Notes under the pieces: generated by a model
Told to the model about the DNA's origin: nothing
Database searches by the model: none
What the model saw: the letters and a program-made list of their open reading frames with translations, nothing else
Part shown: in pieces, positions 45,565 through 55,610 of the stretch
How the letters are laid out: every line of letters begins with the position of its first letter
How positions within the stretch are numbered: the stretch's first letter is position 1
Position numbers and translations under genes: made by a program
Source of the DNA: an unicellular cyanobacterium SU2
GTDB lineage: Bacteria; Cyanobacteriota; Cyanobacteriia; Cyanobacteriales; Microcystaceae
Reading direction: 5' to 3'
Length of the DNA stretch: 64,000 bases
NCBI GenBank assembly: GCA_002110465.1
Contig: NEED01000081.1
Location: forward strand, 124,001-188,000

Positions 45565-47007
45565 CTAGCTACGATGCCAAGTTGTTATACCTCCAGGTTG
45601 ATCAACTAAGATAATACCTTGATCTTTTAACTCATCTCGAATGCGATCGCTCTCTGCATAATTTTTATTTTTACGGGCTGTTTTTCGTTGTTCTATTAAG
45701 TATTCAATGTCCGCATCACTTAACCCATTGGTTGACTCTTCTTTAACTTCATTTGGATTAGCTTCTAATCCTAAAACTTGTGCTAATTCTACTAAAGTTT
45801 GCCACTTTTCTCCTAAGACTTGAGGTGAAGTTTCTGTCTTTCCTTGGTGAACTAAAATATTGCCTTCTTTGCGTAATTCTTTGGCAATTTCAAATAACAC
45901 CGCTAACCCCCCTGCAAAGTTGAAGTCATCATCTACGACTTCTTGAAATCTTTGTTTTAAAGTAGGGGAAGACTTGGCAACGGAAAAGCCTAATTGAGAT
46001 CCGTATTGATAGCCAAAAAGTAATCCTTCTTTAAGAGTATGCCAGCCATTGGTTGCTGCTTCTAATGCTTCATCTGTAAAGTCTACCGGTTTTCGATAAT
46101 GAGCTTGGAGAATAAACAGTCGCATCGCCATTGGCTCAACTGTTGCTAATAAATCCCGAATGGTAGTGAAATTTCCCAAGGATTTTGACATTTTTTCCCC
46201 GTCTACCTTCACCATGCCATTGTGCATCCAATAACGGGCTAAAGGTTCCCCTGTCGCTGCTTCTGACTGGGCAATTTCATTTTCATGGTGAGGAAAAATT
46301 AAGTCACTTCCCCCCACATGAATATCGATGGTTTCCCCTAAGCGTTCTAAAACCATCGCAGAACATTCAATATGCCATCCTGGGCGACCTTTACCCCAAG
46401 GAGACTCCCAAGAGGGTTCTCCGGGTTTCGCGCTTTTCCAAACAGCAAAGTCTGCGGGGTCTTTTTTCTTGCTTTCTTCAGGGTCTTCTACCGCAACCCT
46501 ACCACTAGCCCCTGCTTGCAAATCCTCTAATTTTCGCCCTGAGAGTTTTCCATAGTCTTGAAAATGACGTACTGAGTAATAAACATCTCCATTAGACTGA
46601 TAAGCATAGCCTTTTTGTTGAAGTTGAGATACTAAACGTTGAATACCATTGAGGGTATGAGTCGCGCGGGGATAAGCATCCGCTTGTTTGACATGAAGAC
46701 GTTCCATATCCTCGAAATAAGCCTCAATAAACCGTTCAGACACTGATTCCATCGATATCCCTTCTTTCCTTGCCCTGTTGAGGATTTTATCGTCAATGTC
46801 CGTAAAATTTTGAATATAGGTGACATCATACCCACGCCATTGCAAATAACGCCGTACCACATCCCACACCATACAGGTTCTCGCATGACCTAAATGGCAA
46901 TAATCATAGACTGTAATACCACAGCAATACATCCGAACTTTACCATCTTCAATAGTTTCAAAGGGTTCTTTTTTACGGGTTAGGGTGTTATATACGGTTA
47001 GTGTCAT
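45565..47007 (-). CDS. cysS: Cysteinyl-tRNA synthetase
   Basis: It charges tRNA-Cys. The 480-residue protein has the class I signatures HLGHAR at residues 38-43 and KMSKSLGNF near 270, the zinc ligands in MYCCGITVYD, WHIECSAM and FPHHENEIAQ, and the anticodon-binding end. Length is normal. Heptamer repeats lie only 7 bases upstream of its start codon, in the region where a ribosome binding site should be. Confidence 0.97.
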   Translation of the reverse strand: MTLTVYNTLTRKKEPFETIEDGKVRMYCCGITVYDYCHLGHARTCMVWDVVRRYLQWRGYDVTYIQNFTDIDDKILNRARKEGISMESVSERFIEAYFEDMERLHVKQADAYPRATHTLNGIQRLVSQLQQKGYAYQSNGDVYYSVRHFQDYGKLSGRKLEDLQAGASGRVAVEDPEESKKKDPADFAVWKSAKPGEPSWESPWGKGRPGWHIECSAMVLERLGETIDIHVGGSDLIFPHHENEIAQSEAATGEPLARYWMHNGMVKVDGEKMSKSLGNFTTIRDLLATVEPMAMRLFILQAHYRKPVDFTDEALEAATNGWHTLKEGLLFGYQYGSQLGFSVAKSSPTLKQRFQEVVDDDFNFAGGLAVLFEIAKELRKEGNILVHQGKTETSPQVLGEKWQTLVELAQVLGLEANPNEVKEESTNGLSDADIEYLIEQRKTARKNKNYAESDRIRDELKDQGIILVDQPGGITTWHRS

Positions 47008-47013
47008 TGGTGA

Positions 47014-47041
47014 GTTGATAGTTGACAGTTGATAGTTAATA
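47014..47041. repeat. Heptameric tandem repeat before cysS
   Basis: GTTGATA, GTTGACA, GTTGATA, GTTAATA, four units. The array sits directly upstream of the cysS start (minus strand), so it is part of its leader. The units match those at 43125-43157. Confidence 0.75.
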
Positions 47042-47696
47042 GTTTTAAGGTGTCTAACTATTTATCATGCGATCGCTGGCTTGAGTATCTTCTTGAGTCT
47101 CTTTAATAAACGTTAAGTGGTTGGTCACCAGTAAAGTTAACTTTGAGGTTAGGGAACGTCGGAACCGATAAGGGTTGTCCCCTTGTTAACATAAGTTAAT
47201 ATAGTGCTGTTTATTTATGTCCGACTACTTAAGAGCATGAGTCATCTTTTTATAGATTAAGCGATCGCTTTACGGTTCCCTAATTATCGTAACAATATTT
47301 TGACAATTGATAGAATGAAAGAGGAGTGCTTAATTCACTGATATGTAGGCTCGTAGTAAAGGCTTTAGCCTTTAGAAATCAATCTTTAAAGAGTTGACTA
47401 CCAACTGATAAGACTACCAAAATCAACTTAATGTTTTATTGGCAAACAGTTTCTAAAACTGCCCGTCTAGCCCTAGGGTAAGGCTTTTTCTAATTTTAAT
47501 GGTGATCCCTTGCTTTTCTAACCATAAAAAATAGTCGGTTTAATAAGTGAGTACATAAAATTAATTGCACATCAAGCTAGACTAAAAACCTGATTATATA
47601 AGCATTGTAGGAAATTAAAGTGTGCAATTAATTAAGTTTAGGTACTTATAACGGTGTAGAAACTGTAACAGGTTGATTTATGAATTAAATTTTTGA
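47042..47696. other. Gene-free stretch upstream of cysS
   Basis: About 650 bases without a supported gene. It contains two HIP1 sites, a small stem AAGGG/CCCCTT near 47175-47190 and a REP-like piece at 47348-47405. Confidence 0.5.
47348..47405. repeat. REP-like element
   Basis: GGCTCGTAGTAAAGGCTTTA, then GCC, matches the array units at 31652-32030 with a few changes, and GAGTTGACTACCAAC may be the opposite half. Confidence 0.55.
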
Positions 47697-47858
47697 ATAT
47701 ATAGCACAACAAAAAAGATATTATTATATTTCTCTGACGATGATAATTCAACTGTAACCTACTCTGCTGTACCTGAACCTATGACAATTTTAGGCGGTGC
47801 AACTGCTGTGGGTTTTGGTGGTCTTTTTAAACGCAAATTGGCTTTATCAACCAAATAA
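47697..47858 (+). pseudogene. Remnant of a PEP-CTERM protein
   Basis: A short open stretch ends with the PEP-CTERM sorting signal: VPEPMTILGGATAVGFG, GLFKRKLALSTK, then TAA. This signal (PEP, membrane helix, basic tail) is normally the C-terminus of an exported protein cleaved by an exosortase. An in-frame stop just upstream (47694-47696) and no initiation codon before the motif other than internal ones mean the body of the gene is missing. The exosortase itself is not in the window. Confidence 0.7.
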
Positions 47859-47927
47859 AAATAATTAAATTCTAAGTAGGAATAACTGATGAATCATCCC
47901 TACTTAAATAACGGGTTTATAGAACCA

Positions 47928-47949
47928 CCCTACCCATAAAAGGATAGGG
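47928..47949. terminator. Hairpin after ctaB
   Basis: CCCTACCC pairs with GGATAGGG around ATAAAA. It lies 25 bases beyond the ctaB stop on its minus-strand side and could end both the ctaB transcript and one reading from the PEP-CTERM remnant. Confidence 0.35.
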
Positions 47950-47973
47950 GATTCTGATACAAAAAAGACTCAA

Positions 47974-48945
47974 TCACCCAAAGGGAATTAAACTGACCAA
48001 AGTGGTCAAATTATCTCCCACAGTAGCCATTAATTGATGGGTAACAGGAAGACTATCAACAACCATTCCTGTACATAACAGCATTAGGTAAAGGATCGAA
48101 AATTTGAACAGCGATCGCGCTAATTCTTGATTAAAAGGAGCTTGTTTTAATTGCCAAGCTTTCTGGAGAAACTTAACCCCTAAAACCACTGCAATTACGC
48201 CATAAAGAACCCCGGATACCCCTAAAGGATAAACCAACAGGAAAGTACAAGGAATGACCAGTAAGGTATACCACCAAATTTGTTGAACTGTAGACTCTTC
48301 CCCTTCTACCACCGGCATCATCGGAACATTGACCTGAGCATAATCTTCTTTAATCATCAACGCCAATGCCCAGAAATGGGGGGGAGTCCACAAGAAAATG
48401 ATGGTAAACAAAACCCACGGAGCCCAACTTAAATCGCCGGTAACTGCCGCCCAACCCACAAGAGGGGGTATAGAACCTGCAGCCCCACCAATGACGATGT
48501 TTTGAGGGCTATTTCGCTTAAGAAAGTGGGTATATACCAGCATATAGAAAACAATGCCGGACATAGCTAATAAGCCACTGAGAACATTCACAAACAGGGC
48601 AAATAGAGAAAAGGAAAAAATAGCAAGGATAACGGCGAAAATGAAGGCATGACGTGACTGTACTCGTCCAGAGGGAATAGGACGCGCTCTGGTTCGCAAC
48701 ATTTCATAATCAATATCACGGTCATAGATGCAGTTCATTACCTGGGCTGAAGCAGCCGCTAGGGTTCCCCCTAATAGAGTAATAAATAGGGTAAACAGAT
48801 CGACTCGACCTTCACCAGCAATCCACATAGCTGCAGTTGTAGTAATCAGCAATAAGGGAATAATACGAGGTTTGGTTAGCTGATAGTAACTCTTTACAGC
48901 TTGTAGCCAGTTTTCATTACGGCGGGCAACATTAGTCCCAATCAT
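47974..48945 (-). CDS. ctaB: Protoheme IX farnesyltransferase (heme o synthase)
   Basis: It adds the farnesyl tail to heme b, giving heme o for the terminal oxidase. The 323-residue membrane protein of the UbiA family has about nine helices and the diphosphate-binding motif NCIYDRDIDYEMLRTRARP near residue 80, with the later acidic motif in LMIKEDYAQVNVPMM. The first 20 residues are basic and cytoplasmic. The neighbour ctaA carries out the next step, so the two genes make heme a. Confidence 0.96.
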   Translation of the reverse strand: MIGTNVARRNENWLQAVKSYYQLTKPRIIPLLLITTTAAMWIAGEGRVDLFTLFITLLGGTLAAASAQVMNCIYDRDIDYEMLRTRARPIPSGRVQSRHAFIFAVILAIFSFSLFALFVNVLSGLLAMSGIVFYMLVYTHFLKRNSPQNIVIGGAAGSIPPLVGWAAVTGDLSWAPWVLFTIIFLWTPPHFWALALMIKEDYAQVNVPMMPVVEGEESTVQQIWWYTLLVIPCTFLLVYPLGVSGVLYGVIAVVLGVKFLQKAWQLKQAPFNQELARSLFKFSILYLMLLCTGMVVDSLPVTHQLMATVGDNLTTLVSLIPFG

Positions 48946-49076
48946 TAATACACACCAAATTCTATTGATTTACTTGAGGTTTTGCGAGTAATTGTCTTTG
49001 AAGTTATCGATGAGAACAGAATTTTGTTTTCAACCTATGTTGGTCAAGGGTTTTAATTCTGACTTGGGTAACGTCT

Positions 49077-49994
49077 CTATGACTTCTGACTTCTGACATC
49101 GCGGATGGCTAACGTTGTCAAGGCGACTAACGTACCAAACAGGGCAGCACCGACGGTATGGTGTGCCACGGTTAGGGGCTCCACTTGTAGATGTAATCGG
49201 AAGGTAGCAACCCCTAACAAAATTTGTAGGGCAACAATACTTCCAGCTACCCAAGCGAGTTTTCGTAACCTGGGATGAAGAGCAGGGGTACGCCAGGCAA
49301 TATAAACAACACTGAGAGTCGCTACAGTAGCCGGAACAACACCAATAATATGGCTATTCATCACAGCGCACAGTTGAGAACCACCAAAACACTGATGCAC
49401 CGCCCAACGAGAGCCGACTAAGGCTCCTAATAAACATTGTAGGTAGACTAACGTAACGGCAATGGTTGCTCCCCAGCTTAGTGTTCCGGCAGTCGTCGTT
49501 CCTTGATAGGGAGTGAGACACACGGCGATCACAATAAGGGTTCCCAAAAAGAGTAGGGCGGTTCCTAGGTGGGCGGTGACAATATCAAACCGTAGCAGTT
49601 GGGTAACAGTAAGTCCCCCTAAGACTCCTTGAAAAACGATTAAACTCAAAGCCCCCACGGATGCCCAAGGAAGCCATTTAGGGAGTTCTTTGCGAAACCA
49701 CCAAGACAGTCCCACCAGGACAAGGGTACTTAAGCCAATCAGAGATGCGTCTAAACGATGAAACCATTCTAGAAAAACTTGCAGGTTCATCTGTTGACTC
49801 GGAACCAATTGACCATAACATAACGGCCAGTCAGGACAGGCTAGTCCTGCATTCATGACCCGTGTTGCACTCCCCACTGCCATCAAAAGCAGGGTGGCAA
49901 TGGCAATTTTCCAAACGAGGAAGCGCATCCATTTCTGAACTTGAGGGCGATCGCCACTAACATTAATTTGAGATTGTAGAACTGAATCTGTCAT
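49077..49994 (-). CDS. ctaA: Heme A synthase
   Basis: It oxidises heme o to heme a for cytochrome c oxidase. The 305-residue protein has about eight membrane helices and the four conserved heme-ligand histidines of CtaA/Cox15: WFHRLDASLIGL, TAHLGTALLFLG, MNSHIIGVVPAT and TVAHHTVGAALFG. The cysteine pair in NAGLACPDWPLCYGQ is typical of the bacterial type. It is on the same strand as ctaB, 130 bases upstream of it, and probably in one transcript. Oxidase subunit genes are not in the window. Confidence 0.95.
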   Translation of the reverse strand: MTDSVLQSQINVSGDRPQVQKWMRFLVWKIAIATLLLMAVGSATRVMNAGLACPDWPLCYGQLVPSQQMNLQVFLEWFHRLDASLIGLSTLVLVGLSWWFRKELPKWLPWASVGALSLIVFQGVLGGLTVTQLLRFDIVTAHLGTALLFLGTLIVIAVCLTPYQGTTTAGTLSWGATIAVTLVYLQCLLGALVGSRWAVHQCFGGSQLCAVMNSHIIGVVPATVATLSVVYIAWRTPALHPRLRKLAWVAGSIVALQILLGVATFRLHLQVEPLTVAHHTVGAALFGTLVALTTLAIRDVRSQKS

Positions 49995-50302
49995 AGCATT
50001 TTAATGCTTTGTTAAACATTTATTTCTTCAAACGTGCGTGAGTATTTACTCTCTTGAAGAATAGACTAGGTTTAAACTGCTAGTCAGATTCTACTGAACA
50101 CTTTCTATTTCTTGCACCAATTCCTGTAAGGGTTTCGAGATATTTCAGATTTAGTTAACAATTGCTTTACGAAAGTTTGTACAAAAAGGAAAAAAATATT
50201 TATTTTAATCTTTTCTCAATAATTAATTCTCTGGTTTTGTGTTAGGAATTTATTAAGCTAAAAATGTTATTAATGATAGTTCAGTTTTCCTTTCCCAGTT
50301 GC
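49995..50302. other. Gene-free stretch between ctaA and a prepilin gene
   Basis: About 300 AT-rich bases. No reading frame or RNA-like structure was recognised; it should hold the ctaA promoter (minus strand) and the end of the prepilin transcript. Confidence 0.4.
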
Positions 50303-50851
50303 TTACGGGACACAAACAGGTTCTTCATAGAAACCAAGACTTAAGACGAGATCGTCATTATTACTAAATTCATAAAAGCCAGATTCTTGATACCTATAGC
50401 TATTAGCAGCGTTATCTCTCTCTCCATTTTTGCCTAAAAAAGTAATTTGAATAACACATCCTCGCTCCCCTTGTCTAGTATCATCCCAGTTTTCATAATC
50501 ATATTTTGAATCGAAAGGAACTTGATTGCTATTTTGTCGAAAAAAACATTCAATTCCTACTGGAACTCGATCCCTTCCGACATCACCTGGAAAATAACCT
50601 TGTTCCATTCTGTAGGCTATCAACTCTCGTTGTAGACAACTCATTTGAACTTTGGCTTTACCATAGTGGAATTTGTCCACCGTTGCCACATAGGTCGGGA
50701 TAGCGATCGCAGTTAAAACTCCTATGATGACAATGGTAATTACTAACTCTAGCAAGGTAAATCCCATAGCTTGTTGGTTAGATGAGTGTTTAGAGTATAG
50801 CAATAACCGACTCAATCTATAGATTAAATACAATCGATTTGATTTATACAT
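50303..50851 (-). CDS. Type IV prepilin-like protein
   Basis: The 182-residue protein has a long basic leader of about 30 residues, then G/F cleavage site and helix FTLLELVITIVIIGVLTAIA with Glu5. The mature part is diverged from the prepilins at 32-33 kb; it has an acidic region and cysteines in QMSCLQRE, IECFFRQ, RGCVIQ and EEPVCVP. It stands alone, not next to pilus assembly genes. It may be a minor pilin or a type II secretion pseudopilin. Confidence 0.88.
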   Translation of the reverse strand: MYKSNRLYLIYRLSRLLLYSKHSSNQQAMGFTLLELVITIVIIGVLTAIAIPTYVATVDKFHYGKAKVQMSCLQRELIAYRMEQGYFPGDVGRDRVPVGIECFFRQNSNQVPFDSKYDYENWDDTRQGERGCVIQITFLGKNGERDNAANSYRYQESGFYEFSNNDDLVLSLGFYEEPVCVP

Positions 50852-50958
50852 AACTCAACGCAAGATAGTATCATCGACTACTAAATTTCATGATTAACTA
50901 AATCCTATCTAAGTTTTAAATTTATTATGCCCACATTGCCAGCTAATCTATTCTTTTC

Positions 50959-52626
50959 TTAAAAATCAATATCTGCATATTGCCATGCTTGTTGATATTG
51001 CTGTTGTACTGTTTTGGATTGTACTATTTTGCCTTGTCCTTGCAAACTTTGGGCTAATCCATGTAAAGACCAACCATTACCAGGATAAATGGCTAAATCC
51101 TCTCGAAAAGCTTGTTCGGCTTCTTCTGGGCGATTAGCTTTTAGGAGAACTGTTCCTAGTAAATTATAGGTGGGAGAATACCAATCTGGGGGTTCAGTAT
51201 AAACTAACTTTTCTTCTAGGGCGATCGCCTTTTGAAAATAAGGAATAGCTGTGATGTAATCTTGATCTTGGGTAGCAATTGACCCTTCTAAAACGTTAGC
51301 CCCAATCTTGAGAATATCAGCAGCTGAGTTGAAACTCCCAATGAGCAATTTTTCTTGATCGAGATCTCTAATTAACTCTTGTAATTTAGCTAATTCTTGG
51401 TTAGCTTCTTGTTTTTTCCCTTTAGCAGAGAACGCCATTCCCCTTGCATAATGCCAAACCCCTGTTGCATATTTTAAATCCTTTGATGGGGAAGGAGTCT
51501 CTAAAATCTGATCCCATTTCTCAAAACGGACTTGAGTATAAATTGGAACCACCGAGAAATGTTGTAAAATCCCTGTAAAGTCTGGATTATCTATTAAATT
51601 AGCATCAACTGCTGCGGTTTGTTGTGCCGCTTTCATCGCCAGTTTACTTTGTCCACTCATCAAAGCAGCAAACCAGAGGAAATGGTGGTTATGAGGGATA
51701 TAGGCAATGGTGTAGAGACTTTGAACATCAGAAGAGGCAAGATAGTTGCGATCAGCCCTAATGGCTTTTTGGTTAGCGATCACAGCATCCTGGTAACGTC
51801 CCACACGAATATAAATATGGGAGGGCATATGGACTAAATGCCCTGACGCAGGAACAAGATCCCTGAGATTATCTGCTGCTTCAATGGCTAATTGAGGCCG
51901 TTCTTTTTCCGTTGCATGAATATAAAGGTGTGTTGCCCCTGGATGCTTTGGATTTCTTTCTAAAACCGATTCTAACGTCGTTAAAATTGGTTTAGCTTCT
52001 GGTTTAAGTTCTCCGTTATCTTGCCAATAGTCCCAAGGCATTGTATCCATGACTGCTTCTGCATATAAGGTAGCTGCATCTAAATCATCAGGATAATCTT
52101 TAACGACTTTCTTCATCCCTTGAGCGTATGCTAGATCTAGAGAAGAACGATCTAACATTGATTTTTCTAAATAACGCTGTGCTAATGCCTGAATATAAGC
52201 CTGTTCCTTTTTAGAAACTTTTTTACTGGCTGCGATCGCCTTTTGAAGGGCTTGCCATGCTTCCCCTACCTGATTTTCTGCCATCGGCGCATTAATATTT
52301 GGCCCTTTAACATAAGCTAATCCCCAATAACACATCGCACAATCGGGATCTAGTCTACTCCCTTCTTGAAAAGCACGGGCTGCCTCACTATGGTTAAAAC
52401 CATAAGATAAAATTAACCCCTGATCAAAATATTTTTGAGCCAAATCTGATGTAGTAGAAATAGGATAATGATAATGTCCTAGATTCTCTATTAGATTTAC
52501 TTTTCCTTGAGCAGATGACACGGATACTAAAGGATTTAAAACAAAAGGAGATAATAAAGACGGGATAAGGATTAATCCTAAGCCTATCATAACCCCTATA
52601 ATCCAAGTTTTAAGCTGACGATACAT
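50959..52626 (-). CDS. TPR-repeat secreted/anchored protein
   Basis: The 555-residue protein has an N-terminal hydrophobic segment (IIGVMIGLGLILIPSLL) that is either an uncleaved anchor or a signal peptide. Tetratricopeptide-like helical repeats follow, for example LSYGFNHSEAARAFQEGSRLDPDCAMCYWGLAYV near residue 75 and YNLLGTVLLKANRPEEAEQAFREDLAIYPGNGWSLHGLAQ-type repeats near the end. The CAMCYWG stretch (CxxC) recurs in related bacterial proteins and might hold a metal or a disulfide. No enzyme domain. It probably mediates protein contacts outside the cytoplasm. Confidence 0.82.
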   Translation of the reverse strand: MYRQLKTWIIGVMIGLGLILIPSLLSPFVLNPLVSVSSAQGKVNLIENLGHYHYPISTTSDLAQKYFDQGLILSYGFNHSEAARAFQEGSRLDPDCAMCYWGLAYVKGPNINAPMAENQVGEAWQALQKAIAASKKVSKKEQAYIQALAQRYLEKSMLDRSSLDLAYAQGMKKVVKDYPDDLDAATLYAEAVMDTMPWDYWQDNGELKPEAKPILTTLESVLERNPKHPGATHLYIHATEKERPQLAIEAADNLRDLVPASGHLVHMPSHIYIRVGRYQDAVIANQKAIRADRNYLASSDVQSLYTIAYIPHNHHFLWFAALMSGQSKLAMKAAQQTAAVDANLIDNPDFTGILQHFSVVPIYTQVRFEKWDQILETPSPSKDLKYATGVWHYARGMAFSAKGKKQEANQELAKLQELIRDLDQEKLLIGSFNSAADILKIGANVLEGSIATQDQDYITAIPYFQKAIALEEKLVYTEPPDWYSPTYNLLGTVLLKANRPEEAEQAFREDLAIYPGNGWSLHGLAQSLQGQGKIVQSKTVQQQYQQAWQYADIDF

Positions 52627-53413
52627 AGATATTTATCTTCCTAGTTATAAAAGTTTTTATTTTCAATTTTAGGATAATCTTTAAGATCTAATCTGTATTT
52701 CATTTTGAAATATAAACTATTACTCACAGGACTTATCTATTGACTCTTACCTGTCCTAAAATTTTAGCTAGGATAGCCATTAGTCCTACAGAATCTTTGT
52801 TAAATAGATATTAAGGTAATCTTAAATTTTCAGTAAAGGTTTAGTTTGTTTGATAGCATTTAGGATAAGATAACGCAACCCCGTATCTTATCAAGAATCT
52901 TAACATTTTTTCACATATTTGATTAATAAAAAGTATTTAAGATAAGAAAAGAACAACAGATGAATTGCGGTGATAGAATATCACTGATCAGTCAATCAGA
53001 TTGTGGAAATATCTTTCTACAGAAAGATGAAAAGAGAGGATCATCAACAGGGCTGATTTTCTGTTTTTTGCCTTCCAAGCTACGTTAGTTTAGAATAGAA
53101 GGGTTTCAAAACTAGGAGATGCTCTCCACACAAATCTATTTGTTTAGATAGATGCGGCTGATTAGACATTATTTATAGACTAGAAATAATATCTGTTAAT
53201 TTTCTTTCATAATTTCCCTTATATGGCTCAAGCTCTCACAAAAAACCTCGAAAAAATAGACAAAAAAATTTGCTTTGGCAATTAATTTAACAAGGAAACC
53301 TTTTGACAACTAGGGCTTCTACTAAATTAGTCCCTAAGATAACTGTAATCCTAACTTAATCTTTAAAGTCAAATTTGTGGGCTAAATTTAGCATAAAGCT
53401 TAGGACAAAATCT
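52627..53413. other. Gene-free stretch upstream of the EcsC-like gene
   Basis: About 790 bases without a convincing gene. It contains two divergent leaders and a TTGACA at about 53302. The 18-codon frame at 53223 is too short to support. No tRNA or riboswitch was recognised. Confidence 0.45.
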
Positions 53414-54553
53414 ATGACAACCAATAAAAATCTCAACGCCTCTCAACCACAATCAATTCCAAATATTTTAGACACGTTCTTCTTCTTCCTATCCAATGAA
53501 CAAGGTGAAACAACTGATAATTTGAGCCAATTTATCGAAAGTATACTCGAATTAACGGAGAAAGAAACCCAAAAATTCCTAGATCATACCACGAATCAAA
53601 CTGGCGAGACTCTAAAATCGATTGCAGAAAATCCCGTAGTACAATTGCTAAAAAATGCACCAGGAACCGATTGGTTAATGACATTACTAGGGGAAATTGA
53701 TATTAAAAAAACCCAGGAAAAAGTTAAACAATTACAAGACAAATATCCCAAGGAAAAATCAGACGATCTAGCCCACCGAATTATAGTTGAGACAGCTTGG
53801 GAAGCGGGAAAAATTGGACTAATTACCAATATTATTCCTCCGGTTGCGATCGCCTTGTTAGGTTTAGAATTGGCAGCCACCATTAAACTACAAGCGGAAA
53901 TGGTTTATCAAATAGCCGCAGTCTATGGATTAGATTTACACGAACCCGCCCGTCGAGGAGAAATTTTAGGGATTTTTGCTCTTTCCCTGGGAACAGATGT
54001 GTTAAAAGCAGGTTTAACTTTAGTCGAAATTATTCCTGGTGTGGGTGCTGTGGTCGGGGCTTCTACTAATGCTATTATGATCTATGGATTGGGTTATACT
54101 GCCTGTCGTTTTTATCAAACTAAATTTAAGATAGTGTCAGATCAAATAATCAGTAAATCCTGGCAGAAAAATGGAGATAATTATTGGCAATTAGCCCTAA
54201 CTCAATCAAGATTGATGGATCAAATCTTAGTTCACATGGTTGTAGCCAGCTATCCTCACCCTGATAAATCTTGGTCTGATATTCTACCGACCCTAAAAGC
54301 GGTGTCGCCCTCCTCAGCTAAAATCGTAGCGACTCATTTAGAAAACCCCCAACCCCTCGATGAACTTCTCGAACAACTTTCACCAGAGTTTGCCCCTTTG
54401 TTGCTAAGAAGATGTTACTATATCGCTCAATCAGATGGGGTCGTCTCCCACGAGGAGCAAAAAATTCTTGACTTAATCGACCAAAAGTTTGAGATTAATG
54501 TAGATGCTTTTGAACATAGTTTGCAATACGATTCTATCCTTAAAGGATATTGA
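53414..54553 (+). CDS. EcsC-like protein with TerB-like C-terminus
   Basis: I start at ATG 53414 (379 residues); a GTG 13 codons earlier is less likely. The N-terminal 110 residues are polar. The middle (about 120-270) has two hydrophobic helical stretches, IGLITNIIPPVAIALLGLEL and LTLVEIIPGVGAVVGASTN, around YGLDLHEPARRGEILGIFAL, the pattern of EcsC/DUF697-type membrane-associated proteins. The last 70 residues (RRCYYIAQSDGVVSHEEQKI) look TerB-like, with the acidic DGxVxxEE unit. The combination suggests a membrane-bound stress or tellurite-type module, but function is inferred only. Confidence 0.65.
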   Translation: MTTNKNLNASQPQSIPNILDTFFFFLSNEQGETTDNLSQFIESILELTEKETQKFLDHTTNQTGETLKSIAENPVVQLLKNAPGTDWLMTLLGEIDIKKTQEKVKQLQDKYPKEKSDDLAHRIIVETAWEAGKIGLITNIIPPVAIALLGLELAATIKLQAEMVYQIAAVYGLDLHEPARRGEILGIFALSLGTDVLKAGLTLVEIIPGVGAVVGASTNAIMIYGLGYTACRFYQTKFKIVSDQIISKSWQKNGDNYWQLALTQSRLMDQILVHMVVASYPHPDKSWSDILPTLKAVSPSSAKIVATHLENPQPLDELLEQLSPEFAPLLLRRCYYIAQSDGVVSHEEQKILDLIDQKFEINVDAFEHSLQYDSILKGY

Positions 54554-54605
54554 CATAGATTAGTTAATCTTTAGGATAAATTCGTAGTTAATAATGGTTT
54601 GAGTT

Positions 54606-55610
54606 ATGAAAGCAGTTGTCATGTCTACTCCAGGAACTCCCGATGTCTTAACCCTTGAAGATGTTAGTGATCCTCAACTGACAACCCCAACAGAAATCTT
54701 AATCAAACTCAAAGCTGCCGGAATTAATCCCATTGATACTAAAATTCGTCAGAGAGGAACTTTCTATCAAGACCAAATGCCTGCTATTTTAGGCTGTGAT
54801 GGGGCAGGAATTGTAGAAGCGATAGGATCTCAGGTAACAGAGTTTAAACGAGGGGACGAGGTCTATTTTTGTTCAGGAGGACTAGGAAAGTCCCAAACAG
54901 GAAATTATGCACAATGGGCTGTCGTAGAGTCTCATTTGGTTGCCCATAAACCCCAATCTATCACCTTTGCTGAGGCAGCTGCCGCCCCGTTAGTGTTAAT
55001 TACGGCTTGGGAATCTTTGTATGATCGCGGTCGGTTAGAAGAAGGAGACACGGTATTAATTCACGGAGGAACCGGAGGGGTTGGCCACATCGCTATTCAA
55101 TTGGCTAAGTTAGGAGGGGCGCGGGGGTGTACTACAGTGGGAACGCCTGATAAAGCTCGTTTAGCCCGTCAATTGGGGGCAGATGAAACAATATTGTACA
55201 AACAAACAGATTTTGTTCAAGGGGTTTTAAATTGGACAGAAGGCCAAGGAGTTGATTTAGCTTTTGATACCGTGGGAAAACAGACCTTTTTTGATACTTG
55301 TGGGGCGGTCAAAGTGTATGGAGATTTAGTAACAATTCTACAACCTGATCCTTCGATTGGAACGTTAAAAGTTGCCCGCGATCGCAATTTACGAATTAGT
55401 TTAGAGTTAATGTTAACGCCTGCTTTAAAGGGATTAGTTAAAGCCCAAAAACATCAGACTCAAATTCTTCAACAATGTGCCACTTTAATTGATGAAGGTA
55501 AGTTAAAAATTCATCTGAGTCAAACCTTTCCTTTAGCTGAGGCGGCTACGGCTCATGAACTCTTAGAAAAAGGCGCAATTACTGGAAAGGTTGCTCTATT
55601 AGTTGATTGA
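54606..55610 (+). CDS. Zinc-independent quinone oxidoreductase (MDR family)
   Basis: The 334-residue protein is a medium-chain dehydrogenase/reductase. The N-terminal GroES-like part has AAGINPIDTKIRQRGTFY and GCDGAGIVEAIG; the C-terminal nucleotide fold has the NADPH motif HGGTGGVGHIAIQLAKLGGA near residue 155 and the alternate AxxGxxD-type loop. It lacks the cysteine zinc ligands of alcohol dehydrogenases, as expected for quinone oxidoreductases (zeta-crystallin type). Substrates are probably quinones or reactive carbonyls. It starts about 50 bases after the EcsC-like gene. Confidence 0.9.
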   Translation: MKAVVMSTPGTPDVLTLEDVSDPQLTTPTEILIKLKAAGINPIDTKIRQRGTFYQDQMPAILGCDGAGIVEAIGSQVTEFKRGDEVYFCSGGLGKSQTGNYAQWAVVESHLVAHKPQSITFAEAAAAPLVLITAWESLYDRGRLEEGDTVLIHGGTGGVGHIAIQLAKLGGARGCTTVGTPDKARLARQLGADETILYKQTDFVQGVLNWTEGQGVDLAFDTVGKQTFFDTCGAVKVYGDLVTILQPDPSIGTLKVARDRNLRISLELMLTPALKGLVKAQKHQTQILQQCATLIDEGKLKIHLSQTFPLAEAATAHELLEKGAITGKVALLVD

